This document shows positions 56,201 to 64,000 of a stretch of 64,000 nt of DNA, piece after piece (the stretch's first letter is position 1; every line of letters starts with the position of its first letter). Position numbers and translations under genes: made by a program. A model generated the notes under the pieces. The model saw nothing but the letters and a program-made list of their open reading frames with translations, did no database searches and was not told the DNA's origin. Origin of the DNA: Caenorhabditis elegans (taxonomy: Eukaryota; Nematoda; Chromadorea; Rhabditida; Rhabditidae); NCBI RefSeq assembly GCF_000002985.6, contig NC_003280.10, forward strand, positions 3,902,501 to 3,966,500, given 5' to 3'.

Positions 56201-57448
56201 AAAAAAACGATGTTCGAAATATGTACACACAAAAACATTATTGTGAATGGCACTGCGAGAGAATTATTTGGGCGCCGCGCCCCGCCCGTCCTCACTTGTG
56301 TGCTCTGCGTATCTCACACGTGACAGCTCTCCCTCTCTCATCTTTTTTGTCGGTTTTTCTGTGTGTATGTTGCGTAAATATACAAACAATATAAACCTAT
56401 TTACACAGAGAATTGTCTTTTTCTCTGCCGATCTCTCGGCTCTCTCTCACGTGGACTGCGTCTCTTGGCGATTTTCGGACTTTCAAAGTCTCTCTCTCTC
56501 TCTCCCTCGAAATTCCCACATTTTATTGGAATTTTATTTTGTTTTTCTCTGAAGCTTTTCGAGAATGTTTCTCTAAATTCCTAAATTCTTGAATATTTTT
56601 CCCACGAAAAGTGCACCATGATGACGTCATTTTTTCGCCTCGCCCCTCTTGGTATGACATGTTTGAACAGGTGCTTTCTCACTCACACACACATCACGTT
56701 TACGCAACATTTTTCTCAATTTTCATTGAGCTTTCAGAGAAATTTTTTAATTTTTTTATGTGAAGAAAATTCACATGCGACGAACACGTGATTTTCCCCG
56801 AATGGTTTTTGATCTTTTTCCGCCTAGTAACCGATTGTGGCCAGTGGAGCGTGTTTGCATTATGCTATTAGCGAGTTTTAGTCATTTTTGAATAGTAACT
56901 TTTTTTTTTGAATAAATGAGTTTCAGATTGGTTTCATGACCGAAAAAAGAAACAACAAAAACTCGGCCTCCGATTTATTTTTTTTTGGCGCGCCGAAAAA
57001 ATTACGAGAAAAAAGTCTATTACGGGAACACAAAATTCTGAGAATGCGTATTGCGCAACATAATTGACGCGCAAAATATCTCGTAGCAAAAACTACAGTA
57101 ATTCTATAAATGAGTACTATAGCTATTGTGCCGATTTACGGGCTACAATAGTCATTTAAAGAACTACTGTAGTTTTCGCTACGAGATATTTTGCGCGTCA
57201 AATATGTTGCGCAATACGTATTCTCAGAATTTTGCGATTTTCAGAAAATTTCCCATTTAAAATAATATTATTTTCCCACCAAAATGCCTAATTTCACTGC
57301 CACCAGTACCACCTGCCCCGGGGAGGTCCCTCTTGACGTACACATACACACACAAATAATACAATAAGATTGAGGAAATGGAGAGAGAGATGGAGAGAAT
57401 TAGAGAAACGGTGGGATAATCTCAATCCATTATTAATGAGCTTCTTGT

Positions 57449-57517
<69 letters not shown>

Positions 57518-60500
57518 CTTCACGTCTTTTTAGGATGCAAAAAGCGAATAGAGCATGCTCTCAAGTGATTGGCAACCTTCCACCTGTCCACTTAGTAGGC
57601 TTTTCTCTTTTAATATCGATTTTTTGACGCAATTTAAGATTTTTTTTGAGCTCAGAGAACAGGAGCTGGAAAAAAACATCTTTTTTTTTAATGCGTAGCG
57701 GTCAAAATTGCGCAAGATCCACAAAAGTTAATGCTTAAAATACCAAAAAATGAAGTTGAAATTTTTATGGAAAATAGACTGTTTTTGCTCATTTTTTGCT
57801 AACTTTTCCTATAAAATATGGAATTTTCAACGCCAAATTACTAATAAATTTCACGACTACAGCGTGTTTTCTTTGATTTTAGCTTCGATTTTTAGTCTCC
57901 GTCTCTCTCTCACATCATTTATTTTCCTATTTTTCCTTCCCCACTTCATTTATTTTCTTCTTCTTTTCTTTTTCTTTTCATTTTCCCATCCTAGTACTCA
58001 TAAATAAAATGGATGCAATTTTGACGTGAGATTGAGAGAATTAGAGAAAAAAAAGAGCTCTCTCTTCCCATTTTTTACCACTCAACTACTCCCTCTTTTT
58101 CATTTGACTAGTACTCTTTTCTTGTTCTTTTTTTGCTGCTTTTTCTTCTTCTCAATCCGGATTCTATTCTTTAAATTTTTGGGTCCTGGCACGAGATTAC
58201 TGTAGTTTTTGGTCTGAGACACATTGAAATTCGAGCCTGGAAATCATAGAAATTGACGAAACTTCTTGTGGAATTTTTTTTTCGAACGTTTTAAAATTGA
58301 GTGTTTTTTTTTCATCCGTTTATAAAAATCGATTTCCGAATTGCCTACCTGAGTTTTGCTTGCGTCTTCTTTTCGGTAAAATAGGCGTATGCGCAGAGGT
58401 AGGCGATTATGTGCCTTCCTAATATGTAGTAAGTGTTTTTTTGGAAAACTAAAATTTTCCGTTTTTTCGAAATTTCTGTATAAAAATCTATTTTTATTTT
58501 TTTTCAAAAAAAAAACAATTTCAAAAAATACAGAAATTGTAAAAAACATCCCGGAAAAAGTTGAAAATTATTAATTTATATTGAGTTTTTTTTTGATAAT
58601 TCTAAATAAACGTTGGCAGAGCTACGTGGCCGCGGATAGACAAAACTCGGCCACCGATTTTTTAAAACAATTTTTCGAAAATTGAAAAAAAATCTACTTT
58701 CAAAATTATTTTCACACTCATTCCACTATTGAAATTCATAGTTTTCCCAGATTTTCAAATGGAATTTGAAATTGTTGCTCCAAAACTTCACATCATTTTT
58801 CCAACTTTTTAGGCCCCCGGAACTTTTGTTCTTTGTTTTGTTTCTGTTGGAATTTGTGTTGCTCTGAATGCGTTAGAAGCTGCTGCTGCTACTGAAGCTG
58901 TGCTCTTTGTGCATCCTCTACGTCTTCTTCTTCTTCGCTGCGTCTCTTCTATCTCAACTTCCTTCGTGTCTTTTTCCTGTATGTCTTTGACAGAGCAGTC
59001 CCTTCTTCTGCATTTTCTGCTTTTTTCCTCACAAATAGGCCTCAATTTTCTGTTTTTCTTCGTTTTCTTTCTCCCCCTCTCTCTTTCTCTTTTTACTCGT
59101 TTTTCCAACAAAACTCGGTCGGTTTTGAGATCCCTAGAGATGCAGATTTTTGAGTTTTTCCCCTGAAAAAAGTAGCATTTTGTTGCAGAGTACCAACAAC
59201 TTCTACCTCTTGCTCCGTCGCATCCGTCGCCGCAGCTACCGCTACCATCAACACAACGGCACCGACGGTACTGACGAAATCTGAACTACAGAAAACACTT
59301 CAGAAAACGTCGTCAAGTTTTAGCAGCAGTTTAGCCACCACAACGACGACGAGCAGTCACGTAAGTTTTTTAAAACTTTTTTTTTTGAAATTTTTTTGCA
59401 TAGCTGAAGTTTTTTGTCAAAATTGGAAAAAAAATCGCGATAAGTAGGAAAACATTTTTATTCAAAATCGAAAAAGAGCCAGGAAGTGGGCGGAGCCTAA
59501 TTTTTAATATTTTTTAGAATATTCGGTGCTGCCTGTTTAAATTGTCTTTTCGGTAATAAAATTATATAAACATTAATAAAAATCAGAGAAATATTTAAAA
59601 AAAAATTCTATAAAAACCACTAATTTTATTCACAAAAGGAAAATGAGCCAAGATATGGGCGGAGCCTAAAAACAGAAAATTTATCTTCAGTTTGTTTGCA
59701 GTTAAATGCGCCAGTAGAGTCGATGGAGGGACACTCCTCCCTCGCCTCGTATTCACATCATCATCCGTCGTCGTCGCATCATCATCATCCTGGACAGCAG
59801 CAGAGCTCGTCAAGTTCCAGCTCATCACATCTTCAGGATTTTCAGTGAGTATTTTGATCTCTCGAATTGCCGGCTTTTATCAACCTATAAACTCCAATTC
59901 CAGAAGTCCTCCGTCTGCCAGTCATCCATACTACCATCAGCAGCAGCCTCAGCATCAGCATCAGCAGGCTCAGCAATATGGTCAAGCAACGGGCAGCACG
60001 AATGGAGGAGGACAGCAACAGATGACATCAATGTATGGAGGAAATGATTATGATCAGCACCAGCTGCACCATCAGAACCAGCAGCATCAAGCATCCACGT
60101 CGACTCAGCAGTTTCATCATCCACAAAGACCGCCACCACCTCAGTACGATCAGCCATCATCTTCAACAGGATCCTCACTGCCACCTCTTCATACTGTACG
60201 ATATGAACAGTTACCACCACCACCATCGAATCAGAGGACCCCAACTCAGCAGCTACAGTACCCTGTGAAGGTGGTCGAGGCAGGCGGTCAGGCGTATGCT
60301 CAGCAGGTTCAGCAGGCTCAGCAGTCGAATCGGAGTGGAGCCGCCGGTGTTAAGTGAGTTTTTCGCTTTTTTTCGATTTTTTTTTCTGAAAATCTGATTA
60401 TTTAAATTTTAAAAATTGCAAAAATTCTACTACCCACACGCAAAAATTTTCTTTTTTCGCGCCAAAACTACGGTACCCGCCTGGTCTCGACACGACACTG

Positions 60501-63500
60501 TATTGTTTAATCAAAAAAAAAATAGAGTACTGTTTAAATAGAGTACTGTAATTTCGAAATTAATTTCAAATTACATTTTAAAGGCGCGCAGACCTTTTCG
60601 CATTTAACAAAAATGTATCGTGTCGAAACCGAAAAATTTTGCGTTCGGGGAATACAAAAATGTTTAAACTTTCGACATTAAATTTATGACGTCACTACCA
60701 ATCCACTTGGTGTTAGAGTGTCTCATTTCGGCTTGATCTATGTAGATCTACAAAAAATGCGTGAGAAGTGACGCAGAGTTCTCAACTGATTTAGTATGGT
60801 TAAGAGCGTGCTGACGTCACATTTTTTTGGACAAAAAATTCCCGCATTTGTTGTAGATCAAACCGTAATGGGACAGTCTGGCACCACGTGCCAATCTCCA
60901 TCCAGAATTTTGCTATTTTTGCGGATTTTTTCTTCTAACTTCCTAGATCTCCTCCTCGTCACCCTCTCGTCGGTATTTCTCAAAAAAAAAATTGAAATGT
61001 GATCTTCTCACTCCTCGCGCGGCCATCGTCTCCTCCGTCACTCATATAGCCATCTCCTTTAGTTTTTTACTGCTGCTATTTACTGCATCATTGTCTCCCT
61101 CTCTCTCTCTCTCTACAGCAACCGCGCGTCGTTTCCCAGGGACCACTGTCTGTATACACCGTTACGGCTATCTACGGACCCCCCGCGAAATACGGTTTGA
61201 CCTAATGTCACTTTGAGTGTCGTCAGTTTGTTTTTGTTTTCGGCCAGTTTTTTTTTGGCTGAAAATTTAGCTATTTTGGATATAGTTTTAGACATATGTA
61301 ACTGCTCAATTTTGAAATTTTTCATCTAAAATTTGAAATTCTCGCTATAAATTTCAAATTTCCAGCCTAAAAGTTGCCAAAACTCTGTAGAACTATATAG
61401 GTTTCTCTTTCGATTTCCAAAAAAATTGAATTTACTACCCAAAATTGCTAAATTCCTTTGATGTTACAGATTTTCCAGCCTTAATTTTCCTACTAAAAAA
61501 TGGAATTTTATGTTTAAAATTCTCAAAAAACTTTAAAGTACAAATTTGTAATTTCTTTTTTGGCGAACTTTAAAAATATTAAAATTTATGTGAGAAATTT
61601 GAATTTCGCGCGCATTTTCTTTCTAAATACCTAAAAACTATCCAAAAACTCATCTACTTAATCTCTATAATTTTCAATTTTTCAGCAGTGCTCTACAACC
61701 GAAACCCCTACCACCATTGTCATCTATAACATCAATATCATCGTCAGCAGCAGGATCCTCAATATCTGCTCCTTCAACGTCTCAACCTAGTACCACCTCA
61801 TCACTAATCACATCACCACCGTCCACGTCTTCATCTTCAATGGCGCCTCGAAAAACGCCTCCCAACGCCTCCTCGTCGTCTCTGATAAAACGACAATCTC
61901 AGGATGTTCAGGAGCAGCAGCGAGTGGATTTTGAAGTGGCTCGGAACGTGTCGCAAATCATGTCGAAAAACGGGCTGAAAGTGATGCACGAGCCGCTGCT
62001 CACCGGATCTCTTCCTCAGTTGGCTCCGTTGGCTCCACTGCCACCGCCAAAGTCTGGAGTCTATCAGTGCCCGAATTGCAATCGGAATCTGGCCAATGCT
62101 CGGAATTTGCAAAGGCATCGGCAAACTTGTGGATCGGCTCAGCACGCGGCTCCACAGCTCGCCGCGATGCTCCAACGGAGCCCCCCGCCGTGTGCATCGG
62201 CTCCTCCGGTCGCTCCTCCGACGGCACCGTCGACAAGCTTCCAGCATCACAATTCGACTGGGAATCTCACGCTTTCCTACAGCTCCAGTAGCAGTAGACA
62301 TCAGAGCTCACTCTACTCACCACAGCTGGAGCATCAGGATCTAGTTGGAAATCCGAATGTGATGCTCTCCGACGGCTACGAGTACAAGGACGATCCGATG
62401 CTCTACCAGGGACCTTCAGGCCTTTCGGATAGCATTTGGTCTCGAGACGATAGTTTTCATTCGGAGCCCCCGTCGGCGTCTCACGATCAGCTCGATATGG
62501 ATCATCTTGGATTCCCCGACCCCCTCCAGGATCCTCTTCACCACCTCGACTCGTTTGATTCGGCGGACCATCGGAAGGAAACACCGCGGGAGTGTCATGA
62601 GCCCGATGAGCTGATGACGTTAGATCCGACGCCGCCACAGTGTGGATCGGAACGATTCTATGGGATTAATATTGACGATATGCCGTTGTCACTGGATTGT
62701 GATGAGCCGCTGATGAGATCGGAGTCGGCGTCGTTGTCGTCGAGTTCTCAGGGGAGGAATACGCCGGCTGCTGTTTTTACGTGAGTTGTTATTGAAAATT
62801 TAGGTTTTTTTTATTAATCTAAAAATTGAAAAAAAATATTTAAAAAACACCTAGAATTAATTTTTTAAATAGCGAAAAACTATAAAAACCGGAGAGATTT
62901 TCAAATTTGTCGGGCTTAAAAAAAACAAAATCAAAAATTAGCTAATTTCCAGGTGTGAAGCATGCAAAAAATCGGTATCATCCGAACGATCGCTTCGTCG
63001 TCACTACAACACTTGCAAGATGTTTCAGACGGAATTGGCAGCTTCTGGTGAAGAGTGAGTTTTTCTTTTTTCAGTTAAAATTGTTTTCTGAAGAATGTGC
63101 ATCCTTTTCTATATCTCTGTTCTATCTGTGATTGTGATTGTTCTGATTCAGACGGCCACCGACGACGAAACGGAAGCCAGCTACGAAGCGTCCATCGAAA
63201 AAGAAAGAAGCATCGGAGGGTCCTGAGAAGAATAGTGCGATTTTGGCGGCTTTGAGAAAAGAGCCAGCAGCTCCACAGCAGCCTCAGCAGCTCCAATTCC
63301 AGCAGAATTACCAGCCGAGCCCTCAATTCCAGGCGCCGTACGGCGGTGGATCTCTCCCGTCGATCAGTGCTTCGTGGCTTCACTCGGCTTCAACTTCGGC
63401 GGCGGCGGCGGCACCGGAAAGATCAGAAATGTTCACATCGCCGATTGTCACGTCGGCACCGAATCCGTATATTCACCAGCTGCCACATCAGCAGCCCCAG

Positions 63501-64000
63501 CAGCAGAAGAGCAGCCCGCTGGAAGACTTGTTGAACGAGCAAGATGAATCTGCGGATGATGATGGTGATAGTCGCAGTAGCAGTGGGTCAGTATTGTGTG
63601 CTTGCATGATAAATTTGTTGTGAACTTCTCGAAAAATACCGAAACCGCGAAATAATCACATTTTTCGGCTAAACTTGAACTACGACCAATCATCAATTCG
63701 CTCCGCCCACTTTTTAACCAATCAGTGTCTTTGAACACGACTGATTGGTGCGAAAACGGGAGGGGCGAATCGCTGAATGGTCGCAGTTTGATTTTAGCCA
63801 AAGGTACCTTCTTTTGCGATTTTCCTAGTTTTTCGAAATTTAAGACTACTTTCACACCTCTCTATCAATAAATCCTTTATTTCAGAACTGTCTCGAATAG
63901 CACAACAACGACAACAACAGCGACCACCACCTCCTCAAAATCCACCGGAAATCCGCTCTTCACTTGTGAGCACTGTGCTCGTCAGCTGTGCTCTATGAGC
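44292..64000 (+). CDS. sea-2: Gln/Ser-rich C2HC zinc-finger protein, likely SEA-2 (3' end outside window)
   Basis: Exons in phase: 44292-44321 (putative start, 10 codons), 47679-47770, 47825-47896, 48759-48833, 59189-59360, 59702-59844, 59904-60353, 61686-62780, 62953-63054, 63152-63586 and 63886 to the window end, giving at least 927 residues. Regions in order: basic N-terminus, Ser/Thr-rich stretch, His/Gln-rich prion-like segment (about 165-345), Ser-rich block, finger 1 (CPNCNRNLANARNLQRH, about 473), acidic/Pro segment, finger 2 (CEACKKSVSSERSLRRH, about 711), Gln-rich region and the start of finger 3 (CEHCARQLCSMS, about 916). The fingers end in Cys, not His. SEA-2 is known as an X:A signalling and developmental-timing factor. 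That name rests on memory of the locus and composition. The first exon is the least certain part. Confidence 0.85.
45057..45141. repeat. CCAAT/GC-box module, long form
   Basis: GGCCAATCAGCGTCGTCGAT ... ATGATTGGTTGAAAAAAAGG ... GCGGAGCAAAGCGCTGATTG. It lies in intron 1 of the zinc-finger gene. Confidence 0.8.
49485..49803. repeat. CGGCAA/TTGCCG repeat patch
   Basis: Alternating TTTGCCGGTTTG and CGGCAATTTG motifs similar to 26218-26575. Confidence 0.7.
52712..52738. repeat. (TATG)n microsatellite
   Basis: About six TATG units. Confidence 0.9.
55441..55580. repeat. Degenerate TTAGGC telomere-like repeats
   Basis: About 22 units of GGCTTA/TTAGGC with variants, in the opposite orientation to the arrays at 10009 and 27426. 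Confidence 0.85.
57017..57233. mobile_element. Foldback element, ATTCTGAGAATGCGTATTGC family, copy 3
   Basis: The arms AAAATTCTGAGAATGCGTAT and ATACGTATTCTCAGAATTTT enclose CAAAATATCTCGTAGC and its complement. Confidence 0.9.
57451..57515. repeat. (TC)32 microsatellite
   Basis: An uninterrupted CT/TC run of about 64 bases in the long intron. Confidence 0.95.
60703..60890. mobile_element. MITE copy 3, CACGTGGT ends
   Basis: CCACTTGGTGTTAGAGTGTC ... TGGGACAGTCTGGCACCACG with GATCTATGTAGATC and GCTGACGTCAC inside. It lies in the intron before the finger-1 exon. Confidence 0.85.
63683..63786. repeat. CCAAT/GC-box module, long form
   Basis: CGACCAATCATC ... CTCCGCCCACTTTTTAACCA ... GACTGATTGGTGCG ... 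CGCTGAATGGTCGCAG. It lies in the last intron of the window. Confidence 0.75.

Larger units (their letters stand above)
48834..59188. other. 10.4-kb intron of the zinc-finger gene
   Basis: Exceptionally long for this genome. Contents seen: promoter-like GCGTCTGCGTTCTCTCG near 48964, CGGCAA patch at 49485-49803, CT/GA runs near 50254 and 50603, AGGTAGGC repeats at 52142-52370, (TATG)n at 52712, TTAGGC repeats at 55441-55580, a foldback at 57017-57233 and (TC)n at 57451. Many C/T-rich patches (for example 54380-54550) look like intronic or promoter sequence. No nested coding gene is supported. Confidence 0.6.

Noticed and set aside
59885..60244. Minus-strand 119-residue ORF
   Set aside because: Antisense shadow of the Gln/His-rich exon of the zinc-finger gene.
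61837..62638. Minus-strand and alternative-frame ORFs over finger-1 exon
   Set aside because: GC-rich exon shadows; the plus-strand frame is continuous with neighbouring exons and carries the zinc finger.
1..64000. tRNA and rRNA genes
   Set aside because: I looked for the GGTTCGAA-type B box with a matching A box on both strands and saw none; no rRNA-like stretch was noticed. A covariance-model scan could overturn this.

Overview
This is a eukaryotic window, and the sequence points strongly to Caenorhabditis elegans, probably the left arm of chromosome II. Introns are short to medium, AT-rich and bounded by GT...TTTCAG. Nematode-expanded families are present (CX domain, F-box/FBA_2, SPK). 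There is an apparently intact Tc3 transposon with a 329-residue transposase, many worm-style foldback repeats, and TTAGGC-type degenerate repeats. From memory only, the order carotenoid oxygenase (bcmo-2), TTBK-like kinase and lipid phosphate phosphatase matches cosmid F53C3. The large zinc-finger gene at the right looks like sea-2. No database was consulted.

Layout, 0-11 kb: a CX-domain membrane protein gene (+), a nematode-specific gene I do not recognise (-), an F-box/FBA_2 gene (+), the carotenoid oxygenase bcmo-2 (-) and a CK1/TTBK-like kinase (+). All exon sets were rebuilt from splice signals and reading-phase continuity.

11-17 kb: no conventional gene. This stretch is full of dispersed repeats but holds three tiny TATA-box genes for related peptides of 34-37 residues. 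Two of them lie in a 0.6-0.7 kb inverted duplication. This is my best candidate for something undescribed.

17.8-25.5 kb: a lipid phosphate phosphatase gene (-) whose last common exon can splice in phase to four different terminal exons. 25.5-29.8 kb is repeat-rich intergenic DNA. 29.8-33.4 kb holds a divergent pair: an SPK-domain protein (-) and a small C2H2 zinc-finger protein (+).

33.4-44.2 kb is a repeat block. It contains a 1.1 kb foldback with a 45-bp minisatellite at its centre, a decayed retrotransposon-like coding remnant interrupted by Tc3, and a 79-bp hairpin minisatellite of about 57 units. That minisatellite is in two arrays that arose by duplication including the flanks. 44.3-64 kb is a single Gln/Ser/Pro-rich zinc-finger gene (+), with a putative 10-codon first exon, a 10.4 kb intron, and more sequence beyond the window.

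Most genes look independent; there is no operon-like spacing. Shared features are the dispersed foldback elements, above all the CCAAT/GC-box palindromic modules that occur at least ten times.
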